Assembly (NCBI GenBank): GCA_017476085.1
Contig: JAFVEJ010000143.1
Span: 1 to 5,005, forward strand
DNA: 5,005 nucleotides
Source: Alphaproteobacteria bacterium
Lineage (GTDB): Bacteria; Pseudomonadota; Alphaproteobacteria; RF32; CAG-977
Direction: 5' to 3'
Made by a program: the position numbers and the translations under genes. The stretch's first letter is position 1, and each line of letters begins with the position of its first letter. The notes beneath the pieces were generated by a model. It made no database searches and was not told the DNA's origin. It saw nothing but the letters and a program-made list of their open reading frames with translations. Positions 1 to 5,005 of this stretch are shown in pieces.

Positions 1-290
1 TCCATCAGCGGCAACAGGCCTTCAACTTTTAATCCGCTGCGCGCTTTGATGTGATCTTTTCTGATCGGCAATTCCGGTTTACATACCAAAGCAAAAATCT
101 TATGATCCGGCGCTGTCACATCTTCCGCCTGAAAAGCCTTTGCATTCGGCATATCCAACAACGGCAGCGGCAATCCCGGATAAACTTTATATTTCCCGCG
201 GACAAGCGAATAAACCTCTTTTTTCGTCACATACGAGTCAAGAGAAGCGGAAGATTGATCCTGCTGTGTTTCTGTGTTCGTTTCAGCCAT
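1..290 (-). CDS. Hypothetical protein, N-terminal part (gene runs off the left edge)
   Basis: An open frame of 96 complete codons begins at an ATG at 288-290 and continues past base 1 without a stop, so only the N-terminus is present. An AGAAGGAA ribosome-binding site lies at 294-301, and the AGGA core is four bases from the ATG. The first 17 or so residues are polar and rich in Thr, Gln, Ser and acidic residues, and are probably disordered. A more ordered stretch follows (from YVTKKEVYSLVRGKYKVYPG), then a hydrophobic strand-like segment, IFALVCKPELPIR, at about residues 65-77. There is no signal peptide or membrane segment in the visible part. The gene follows purA by 84 bases, behind a terminator-like hairpin. 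I do not recognise the family. The ALVCKPELPIR stretch faintly recalls N-termini of large uncharacterised, kinase-like alphaproteobacterial proteins, but this is an unverified impression and no function is assigned. Confidence 0.8.
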   Translation of the reverse strand, partial: MAETNTETQQDQSSASLDSYVTKKEVYSLVRGKYKVYPGLPLPLLDMPNAKAFQAEDVTAPDHKIFALVCKPELPIRKDHIKARSGLKVEGLLPLM

Positions 291-305
291 TTGTTCCTTC
301 TGGTA

Positions 306-345
306 AAAATATAGGGAAAAGCTTTCTGCCTTTTCCCTATATTTT
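306..345 (-). terminator. Intrinsic-terminator-like hairpin after purA
   Basis: A perfect 16-bp inverted repeat (306-321 against 330-345) surrounds an 8-base loop. Read on the minus strand, it gives a GGGAAAAG/CTTTTCCC core whose 3' side continues into TATATTTTT, so the outer A-U pairs double as the A-tract and U-tract of a Rho-independent terminator. It starts 29 bases after the purA stop codon, where a terminator for the hisZ–purA transcript would be expected. Its 3' foot is only 15 bases from the ATG of the next gene, which leaves little room for a separate promoter beyond it. It could therefore also act as a leaky terminator or attenuator for that gene. The opposite orientation has no gene reading into it. 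Confidence 0.75.
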
Positions 346-374
346 ACATGATTTACGTCAAATAAAAAGTTTTT

Positions 375-1667
375 TTATTCCTTTTCATACGGATCAACGC
401 GGATAATCGTGTCTTCACGTTCCGGACTGGTCGAAATCATACCGATTTGAACGTTCAGCAATTCTTCCAAACGCGCCAAATATTTCTTGGCGTTTTCGGG
501 CAACTTATCGTATTCCCGAATACCGAAAGTCGAACTCTTCCATCCGGGCAATGTTTCATAAATCGGTTTGACTTCGGCCTGAGCGTTCAGCTGCATCGGA
601 TAATAATCCAACTTTTTGCCTTTGTATTCATATCCGACACAAACTTTGATTTCGTCGAACTGATCCAAAATGTCCAGCTTCATCACAGCCAGATTCTGAA
701 CACCGTTGACTAAAATCGCCTGACGCACCAAAACGGCATCAAACCAACCGCAGCGGCGCGGGCGTCCCGTCACCGTTCCGAATTCGCGGCCGACTTCACG
801 GATGCGGTCGCCGTCCGCGTCAAACAATTCCGTCGGAAACGGACCGGAGCCGACGCGTGTCGTATAAGCTTTGACGACACCGATCACCTTGTCGATTTCC
901 TTTATGCCGACACCGGAGCCGACAGCCGCTTGTCCGGCGATCGTGTTGGAAGAGGTCACAAACGGATAAGTGCCGAAATCATTGTCCAGCATCGTAGCCT
1001 GAGCCCCTTCAAACAACAAAGCTTTACCGTTTTTCAACTGTTCGGATAAAATTTTCCAGGCCGGAACAGCGTATGGCAAAATGAATCCGGCAATTTCATC
1101 CAACTTTTTCATCAGATCTGCTTTATCGACTTCCGGCTGTCCCCATCCTTTGCGCAAAGCGTTATGGAATAAAAGCAGATTATCGACTTTGGCTTCCAAT
1201 GATTCTTTTTCCGCCAAATCGCCGACACGAATGGCGCGGCGCGCGACTTTATCCTGATAGGCAGGACCTATTCCGCGTCCGGTTGTTCCGATTTTGCCTT
1301 TGCCGGCAGCAGCTTCGCTCATTTGATCCAGCTCACGGTGCAGCGGCAAAATCAACGTTGCCTGATCGGAAATTTTCAATACATCGGAAGAAATTTTCGT
1401 TCCCAAATCAGTAATGCGATTCATTTCATCGCGCAGAGCCCACGGATCAACGACAACGCCGTTGCCGATAACGGACAGTTTGCCGCGCACAATTCCGGAA
1501 GGCAGCAGAGAAAGTTTATACGTCACGCCGTCCACAACCAAAGTGTGTCCGGCATTATTGCCGCCTTGGAAACGAACAACGACATCCGCGCGCTCGCTCA
1601 ACAGATCAACGATTTTTCCTTTGCCTTCATCGCCCCATTGAGCGCCGATGATTACGATATTGGTCAT
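375..1667 (-). CDS. purA: Adenylosuccinate synthetase (PurA)
   Basis: This cytoplasmic enzyme joins IMP and aspartate using GTP to form adenylosuccinate, the first committed step from IMP to AMP. The 430-residue length is normal for the bacterial enzyme. The N-terminal loop [11 protein letters not shown] (residues 8-18) carries the catalytic Asp13, and NNAGHT (37-42) carries His41, both at the positions known in E. coli. Other family blocks are [10 protein letters not shown] (128-137) with Arg143 just after it, [26 protein letters not shown] block at 220-241, [12 protein letters not shown] (269-280) and [14 protein letters not shown] (297-310). The start chosen is the ATG at 1665-1667, which has an AAGGAG ribosome-binding site at 1676-1681 with 8-base spacing. 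An in-frame ATG upstream at 1739 would add 24 non-homologous residues overlapping hisZ, so I rejected it. The gene follows hisZ by 29 bases and is surely co-transcribed with it. All key residues appear intact. Confidence 0.98.
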   Translation of the reverse strand: MTNIVIIGAQWGDEGKGKIVDLLSERADVVVRFQGGNNAGHTLVVDGVTYKLSLLPSGIVRGKLSVIGNGVVVDPWALRDEMNRITDLGTKISSDVLKISDQATLILPLHRELDQMSEAAAGKGKIGTTGRGIGPAYQDKVARRAIRVGDLAEKESLEAKVDNLLLFHNALRKGWGQPEVDKADLMKKLDEIAGFILPYAVPAWKILSEQLKNGKALLFEGAQATMLDNDFGTYPFVTSSNTIAGQAAVGSGVGIKEIDKVIGVVKAYTTRVGSGPFPTELFDADGDRIREVGREFGTVTGRPRRCGWFDAVLVRQAILVNGVQNLAVMKLDILDQFDEIKVCVGYEYKGKKLDYYPMQLNAQAEVKPIYETLPGWKSSTFGIREYDKLPENAKKYLARLEELLNVQIGMISTSPEREDTIIRVDPYEKE

Positions 1668-1675
1668 ATATTCAG

Positions 1676-1681
1676 CTCCTT
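1676..1681 (-). promoter_or_regulatory. Ribosome-binding site that fixes the purA start
   Basis: On the minus strand this reads AAGGAG, eight bases before the ATG at 1667. It is the best Shine-Dalgarno match in the window. It lies in the short hisZ–purA gap and decides between the ATG at 1667 and the longer open frame starting at 1739. Confidence 0.85.
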
Positions 1682-1696
1682 CATAAATGAACCAAA

Positions 1697-2860
1697 CTAA
1701 AGCGGAACGATCTGTCCGCCCGTATAAATACAGCCGCATTTTTGCCGCTGCGCCTCTTCCCGTCCGCCTTCTTTCAGCCCGCAGACGGTCACATATCCTT
1801 TTGCGCGCAGATCCGCCGTTTCTTTAAAAGAAACATCAAAAGGAACAAAAATCCGCATCTTTTCGTCCGTTTTTTTCAAAACAGGCAAAATATCTTCCAA
1901 AAACAACGTTATCCCGACGGCCGGTTCCGACTGTTCTCCTTCAATGCCCGCAAAATAACGCCCGCCGCGCCCCAATTCCTGTCCGCTTTGTTTTGAAAAA
2001 ACGGAAAAACCGATTCCGCAATGATATTCAAAACCGCGATTTTCAAAAACATCTATCGTCAGCGGCAAGGCGCTTTTTTCCTTTTTCAGCAAAGCGACAA
2101 CTTCCGTCAGACGGTAACATTCCGCAGCCGCTTCCGAGTGCAAAGACAATGGCCGCAAAATATCCAACACACGATCACAATCCCCGAAAGCCTGAAACAA
2201 AGAAGCAAAAAGTTTTTTGTTTTCGCGCGCTTTTTTATTCGTTGATTCCAGCAGATTCAACGCCGCAGAAAAATCTTTTTGATTCAGCAGCCGCATTATT
2301 TTTTCCCGATCATCCCTGTTGATATCGTACGCAGCGCACAAAGCCGGAAACAATGTCGGCAAATTCAAGTCAAAAACAAAATGCGGCAGCCCGACTTTTT
2401 CCAACGCCTCTGCCGCCAAAAGAATAATTTCGGCATCCGCTTTCGCGCAATCGGCGCCGATCAGTTCCGCTCCGACCTGTAAAATCTGACGCGCGGGATC
2501 AAGCTGTGCCGGGAACATACGAACGACTTGTCCCGCATACGCCAAACGAAGCGGACGCGGGTCCTGTTTTAACCGCGTTACGGCGATCCGGCCGATTTGC
2601 GGCGTCATATCGGCCCGAACGCCCATAATTTTACCGGAAACGACGTCCGTTACACGAAACGTTTGATTTGATAAATTCCCATATTTTTCAGAAAGCAGCG
2701 TTTCCTCATACTCCAGCAACGGCGGAGAAACGCGTTGATAGCCTGCGCTTTGAAGCACGCCCGTAATAATGGCGACAGCCTCGGTTTCATAATCAGCAAA
2801 AGGCGGCAGTCTGTCCGTCATTCCGACAGGCAACAATCCGCAACCGGCAGAGTTTCTCAT
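1697..2860 (-). CDS. hisZ: ATP phosphoribosyltransferase regulatory subunit (HisZ)
   Basis: HisZ is a catalytically inactive paralogue of histidyl-tRNA synthetase. It binds the short form of HisG to make the active, histidine-regulated ATP phosphoribosyltransferase, the first step of histidine synthesis. Class II synthetase-like blocks are visible: [12 protein letters not shown] (residues 81-92, motif 2 region), [12 protein letters not shown] (124-135), [12 protein letters not shown] (277-288) and GRGGRYFAG (297-305, motif 3 region). The C-terminus is short and ends [13 protein letters not shown], as in alphaproteobacterial HisZ, with no full anticodon-binding domain. The length is 387 residues from the ATG at 2858-2860, which keeps the family opening [12 protein letters not shown] close to the N-terminus. 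The frame is open to a TTG at 2885-2887 (396 residues), but that codon has no ribosome-binding site. The ATG has a GAGG about 12 bases upstream, which is long spacing, so the start is only moderately certain. hisG is not in the window. The purA gene follows 29 bases later. Confidence 0.95.
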   Translation of the reverse strand: MRNSAGCGLLPVGMTDRLPPFADYETEAVAIITGVLQSAGYQRVSPPLLEYEETLLSEKYGNLSNQTFRVTDVVSGKIMGVRADMTPQIGRIAVTRLKQDPRPLRLAYAGQVVRMFPAQLDPARQILQVGAELIGADCAKADAEIILLAAEALEKVGLPHFVFDLNLPTLFPALCAAYDINRDDREKIMRLLNQKDFSAALNLLESTNKKARENKKLFASLFQAFGDCDRVLDILRPLSLHSEAAAECYRLTEVVALLKKEKSALPLTIDVFENRGFEYHCGIGFSVFSKQSGQELGRGGRYFAGIEGEQSEPAVGITLFLEDILPVLKKTDEKMRIFVPFDVSFKETADLRAKGYVTVCGLKEGGREEAQRQKCGCIYTGGQIVPL

Positions 2861-2880
2861 TTCAGGAACAAGCCTCAGAT

Positions 2881-2896
2881 TAAACAATTATGTTTA
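2881..2896. promoter_or_regulatory. 16-bp palindrome upstream of hisZ, possible operator
   Basis: TAAACA (2881-2886), a 4-base spacer ATTA, and TGTTTA (2891-2896) form a perfect 6-bp-arm inverted repeat about 20 bases before the hisZ ATG. On the minus strand it contains CATAAT, a passable -10 element, but no good -35 lies 16-18 bases further upstream. The shape and position fit an operator for a dimeric repressor over the hisZ–purA promoter. However, the region is AT-rich and arms this short occur by chance, so this is a candidate only. Confidence 0.25.
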
Positions 2897-2934
2897 GTTT
2901 TACTCTGAATCCGTCCTAAAGAAAACAAAAAAAA

Positions 2935-3291
2935 TCAGCGTCTTTTTTTTCTGCCGGTTAAAGCGTCCGCACTTTTCCAATGAACACTGGCGCGGTAAGC
3001 GTCCTCCAGCCGTTTGGCATACGTTTCCGTTTCGATATTCAAAAGAAAATCATAAATACCGTCGGCCACATCTTCCATCATTTTTTCACGCTCGTGATAA
3101 GACACCCGACAAGCCTGATTCCAAGCCATTTGCCGGCCTTTTGCATCCGTAACGACAACGTCCGTATAGTCGCCCGTATGGGAAACGGGATTGTGTCCGC
3201 TGTGCAAAGGCAGTTTGAAATGATCGTTCAAGCACATAAAAGCCAAAGCTTTAGCCATCTTTTTGGCGACATGCTTTTCTTCAACAGACAT
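2935..3291 (-). CDS. Small conserved-type hypothetical protein, 118 residues
   Basis: The ATG at 3289-3291 is preceded by a weak TAGG ribosome-binding site, and the frame closes with TGA at 2935-2937. The protein is soluble, with no signal peptide or membrane segment. An N-terminal helix-like region (residues 4-24, VEEKHVAKKMAKALAFMCLN) leads into a HSGHNPVSHTGDYTDVVVTD segment (30-49). A Trp (W57) follows, then an acidic helix-like stretch (residues 66-84, HEREKMMEDVADGIYDFLL) and a basic tail, GRKKRR. The pattern of an N-terminal helix, an LHSG turn, GDYTDV plus a strand ending DAKGR, a Trp, and a helix ending VADGIYDFLL resembles a family of about 80-120-residue proteins of unknown function that I recall from alphaproteobacteria and some of their phages. 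That match is from memory and unverified. The gene lies between the peptidase (96 bp away) and hisZ (74 bp away) on the same strand. No function can be assigned. Confidence 0.85.
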   Translation of the reverse strand: MSVEEKHVAKKMAKALAFMCLNDHFKLPLHSGHNPVSHTGDYTDVVVTDAKGRQMAWNQACRVSYHEREKMMEDVADGIYDFLLNIETETYAKRLEDAYRASVHWKSADALTGRKKRR

Positions 3292-3333
3292 CAGGACCTA
3301 CTTAAAATTAGAGTTTTATCAAAATAAGATAAT

Positions 3334-3352
3334 AAGCTCTATAAAGAGGCTT
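3334..3352 (-). terminator. Weak terminator-like hairpin after the peptidase gene
   Basis: On the minus strand, AAG-C-CTCT, loop TTAT, AGAGCTT forms a 7-bp stem with one bulged C, followed by the U-rich run ATTATCTTATTTT. It lies about 35 bases after the peptidase stop and about 40 bases before the start of the 118-residue gene. The stem is short and AT-containing, so termination would be partial at best. Confidence 0.35.
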
Positions 3353-3362
3353 CCCCATCCGT

Positions 3363-3385
3363 CTTTAGGCTAACCTGCCCGAAAG
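3363..3385 (-). other. Small hairpin directly after the peptidase stop codon
   Basis: On the minus strand, CTTT (3385-3382) pairs with AAAG (3366-3363), and GGGC (3380-3377) pairs with GCCT (3370-3367, including one G·U pair). There is one bulged C and a 6-base AGGTTA loop. It begins within three bases of the stop codon at 3388-3390. There is no U-tract after it, so it is not an intrinsic terminator. It could protect the 3' end of the message or be chance folding. Confidence 0.3.
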
Positions 3386-3387
3386 GA

Positions 3388-4947
3388 CTATCTTTCTTTC
3401 GCCGTCTTCGCTTTTAAAACAGAGGCTTGCCGAACAACAGCCTTTTCTTTTCCGCCCAAATAACGTTCGCGCAAACTGTTTTTAAAAGCTTCCGTCGATA
3501 ATTCTTTGCCCGTCGCCTGCTTGATCAACTCATTAAAAGGCAGCTTAGACGCCTGAGAATGGACATTCTCATTCAGCCATTTTTTCGATCCCGAAAAATC
3601 GCCTTTTTCCAGCTGCTGAGGAATTTCAGGCACTTGCTTTTTAGCCGCATCAAAGAACTGAGCCGCCGCAATCGCGCCGACGGTATAATCCGGAAAATAG
3701 CCGAAATTACCGGCCGCCCAATGAATGTCCTGCAAACAGCCTTCCCTATCGTTTTTCGGTTCGACGCCCAAATACTCTTTCATTTTGGCATTCCATGCCT
3801 TGGGCAAGTCCTTAACCTCCAGATCACCGTTGATCAGGTCTTTTTCAAGCTCGTAACGCATAATCACATGCAGCGGATAAGTCACTTCATCCGCATTAAT
3901 GCGAATCAAAGACGGATTCACCGTATGCATCCGGCTTTCCAAATTTTCAAAAGAAAATTCATCCGTTTGATAAAAGTCGTTCATTTCCTTGGACAGATAA
4001 CGGATAAATTCGCTGCTTTGCATCACCGGTCCCTGCATCAACAAAGACTGGCTTTCGTGCAGAGCCATACCGCGCGGTTTGCCGACAGGCTGCAACATAT
4101 ATTCTTTCGGCAGTCCCTGCTCATACATTCCATGTCCCGTTTCATGCATTACCGCTGATACGGAACGCAGCGGATTATCCAGATCATACCGCCCGACAAC
4201 GCGCATATCATCCTTGCCGCACGTTGTTTGAAAAGCCGAAGTCGACATATCCATCCGGCCGCGATTGAAATCAAATCCCATTGTCCGCATCAGCTTTTTG
4301 GCGAACTCCGTCTGTTTTTCCAACGGGTAGCCGCCTTTCAACGGCTTCGGCTCTTCTTTATGCTGGGCCTGAGCCTCTTTGATGAATGAAGGCAGAAATT
4401 CTTTCAGATCATTAAACAAAACATCCAGTTTATCGGATGTCATTCCCGGCTGATACATATCCAACAAGGCGTCATAAGGTTTTTGTCCTGTCTTGGCGCT
4501 GATTGCCGCCGCCGTTTCCCGCGCAATCGCAACCAGCTTCTGCAAATGCGGCGCAAAGGATTTAAAATCGCTTTCCTCTTTTGCTTTCATCCACGCGTTT
4601 TGTCCGGCATTCGAAGTTTTGGCGCTTTGCTCGACAAGAGATTCCGGCAGAGCGGTTTCCCTGATCCATTCTTGTTTGGCTTCGCGGACATTCGCCTGCT
4701 GCCAATCGTTTAAATCCGTTCTTTTTTCCAAACGGTCAAACATTTCTTTCCAATCGGGACGGGAAATAATCTCATGCTGTCTCATTGACAGATACGCCAT
4801 TTGTTCGCCCTGTTCTTCCGCCGCGTTTTCCGGCGCGCAAACTCTTGCATCCCAACCGATCAAAGCGGACATATACCCCAGTCGTCCCATTTCATCAAAA
4901 CGGCTTTCCAGCTCTTTATAATCGTCTTTTTTCGTATTTTCGGTCAT
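3388..4947 (-). CDS. Family M32 metallocarboxypeptidase (thermostable carboxypeptidase 1 type)
   Basis: This is a cytoplasmic zinc carboxypeptidase of the Taq/Pfu carboxypeptidase family, removing C-terminal amino acids from peptides. It is 519 residues long against roughly 500 usually. The zinc site is intact: HETGH at 268-272 within VMHETGHGMYEQGLP, with the third ligand Glu298 in HESQS (297-301). IRINADEVTY (348-357) and GCLQDIHW (403-410) match the IRXXAD and GXXQDXHW family motifs, and GYFPDYTVGA (416-425) is also typical. Two other signature motifs deviate: HPF is SAF (237-239), and DXRXT is DMRVV (247-251). The last 21 residues, after RYLG, are a Lys/Arg-rich tail (499-519) beyond the usual family end. 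There is no signal peptide. The ATG at 4945-4947 has AGGAAG at 4954-4959, six bases away and inside the last codons of the preceding gene, so translation is probably coupled to it. The family assignment is firm. Substrate preference is unknown. Confidence 0.95.
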   Translation of the reverse strand: MTENTKKDDYKELESRFDEMGRLGYMSALIGWDARVCAPENAAEEQGEQMAYLSMRQHEIISRPDWKEMFDRLEKRTDLNDWQQANVREAKQEWIRETALPESLVEQSAKTSNAGQNAWMKAKEESDFKSFAPHLQKLVAIARETAAAISAKTGQKPYDALLDMYQPGMTSDKLDVLFNDLKEFLPSFIKEAQAQHKEEPKPLKGGYPLEKQTEFAKKLMRTMGFDFNRGRMDMSTSAFQTTCGKDDMRVVGRYDLDNPLRSVSAVMHETGHGMYEQGLPKEYMLQPVGKPRGMALHESQSLLMQGPVMQSSEFIRYLSKEMNDFYQTDEFSFENLESRMHTVNPSLIRINADEVTYPLHVIMRYELEKDLINGDLEVKDLPKAWNAKMKEYLGVEPKNDREGCLQDIHWAAGNFGYFPDYTVGAIAAAQFFDAAKKQVPEIPQQLEKGDFSGSKKWLNENVHSQASKLPFNELIKQATGKELSTEAFKNSLRERYLGGKEKAVVRQASVLKAKTAKER

Positions 4948-4948
4948 T

Positions 4949-5005
4949 TTATTCTTCCTGTAATTTCCGGCGTATTTCTTCCAAAGTGTAACGCTGATCC
5001 TTTAA
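4949..5005 (-). CDS. C-terminal end of an unidentified gene (runs off the right edge)
   Basis: Read on the minus strand from the window edge, an open frame of 18 codons ends at a TAA at 4949-4951 and gives LKDQRYTLEEIRRKLQEE. The stretch is charged and probably helical. The stop is separated from the peptidase ATG by a single base (TAA-A-ATG), and the peptidase ribosome-binding site falls in this gene's last codons, which is the arrangement of a translationally coupled operon. That context is the main reason to believe the fragment. It is too short to identify. The YTLEEIRRKL part loosely resembles helices of MerR-type regulators, but that is not enough for a call. Confidence 0.6.
   Translation of the reverse strand, partial: LKDQRYTLEEIRRKLQEE

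Noticed and set aside
347..361. TTGACG at 356-361 (minus strand) as a -35 for the gene at 1-290
   Set aside because: The nearest -10-like hexamer, TAAAAT at 341-346, is only 9 bases away, and no -10 match lies at 16-18 bases.
1323..1700. 125-codon and other plus-strand frames over purA and hisZ
   Set aside because: All are antisense to genes with clear family motifs and show shadow-like composition. No plus-strand gene is supported anywhere in the window.
1668..1739. Longer purA start at an in-frame ATG at 1739
   Set aside because: It would add 24 residues absent from the PurA family and overlap hisZ by 43 bases. The ATG at 1667 has an excellent AAGGAG and puts Asp13 and His41 at their standard positions.
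2861..2887. hisZ starting at TTG 2885-2887
   Set aside because: No ribosome-binding site precedes it. The ATG at 2860 already includes the conserved [12 protein letters not shown] opening. Not fully excluded.
2927..2950. A8 and T8 tracts flanking the stop of the 118-residue gene, as a terminator
   Set aside because: The only stem possible is A-U pairs with an 8-base loop. With no G/C core it is not a credible intrinsic terminator. The tracts come from Lys codons plus an AT-rich gap.
3559..4158. 199-codon open frame on the plus strand
   Set aside because: It lies wholly antisense to the M32 peptidase, whose motifs are unmistakable. Its translation is rich in Arg, Phe, Ile and His in the way typical of antisense shadows.
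4949..5005. Right-edge fragment as a MerR-family regulator
   Set aside because: Only 18 residues are visible. The resemblance to a MerR helix is too weak to name a family.
1..5005. Mobile elements, CRISPR arrays, toxin–antitoxin or defence genes, tRNA or rRNA
   Set aside because: I saw no transposase or recombinase motifs, no regularly spaced direct repeats and no RNA gene signatures. Gene order and composition are uniform and housekeeping in style.

Overview
The window is an ordinary chromosomal housekeeping segment. Every gene I can support lies on the minus strand. The balanced base composition, the hisZ–purA gene pair, the HisZ and PurA sequence style, and a small protein of a type I associate with alphaproteobacteria suggest a moderate-GC, possibly uncultured or host-associated alphaproteobacterium. 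That assignment is inferred from sequence style only. I see no mobile element, CRISPR array, rRNA or tRNA.

Layout in transcription order, from right to left. At the right edge are the last 18 codons of an unidentified gene. It ends one base before the start of a 519-residue family M32 metallocarboxypeptidase (3388-4947). A 96-bp gap follows, holding two small hairpins. Next is a 118-residue conserved-type hypothetical protein (2935-3291), then a 74-bp AT-rich gap with a 16-bp palindrome. hisZ (1697-2860), the regulatory subunit of ATP phosphoribosyltransferase, comes next, followed 29 bp later by purA (375-1667), adenylosuccinate synthetase. An 84-bp gap contains a strong hairpin with the form of an intrinsic terminator (306-345). 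At the left edge is the 5' part of an unidentified gene (1-290).

hisZ and purA are tightly spaced and almost certainly co-transcribed. Both act where histidine and purine metabolism meet: HisZ with HisG commits ATP to histidine synthesis, and PurA directs IMP toward AMP. The peptidase and the 118-residue protein have no evident link to that pathway. No stretch longer than 100 bases lacks a gene.

I found no convincing new multi-gene system. The observations most worth a second look are the M32 peptidase, which keeps its zinc site but has lost two of the family's signature motifs (HPF and DXRXT); the terminator-like hairpin packed against the ribosome-binding site of the gene after purA; and the 118-residue protein of unknown function.
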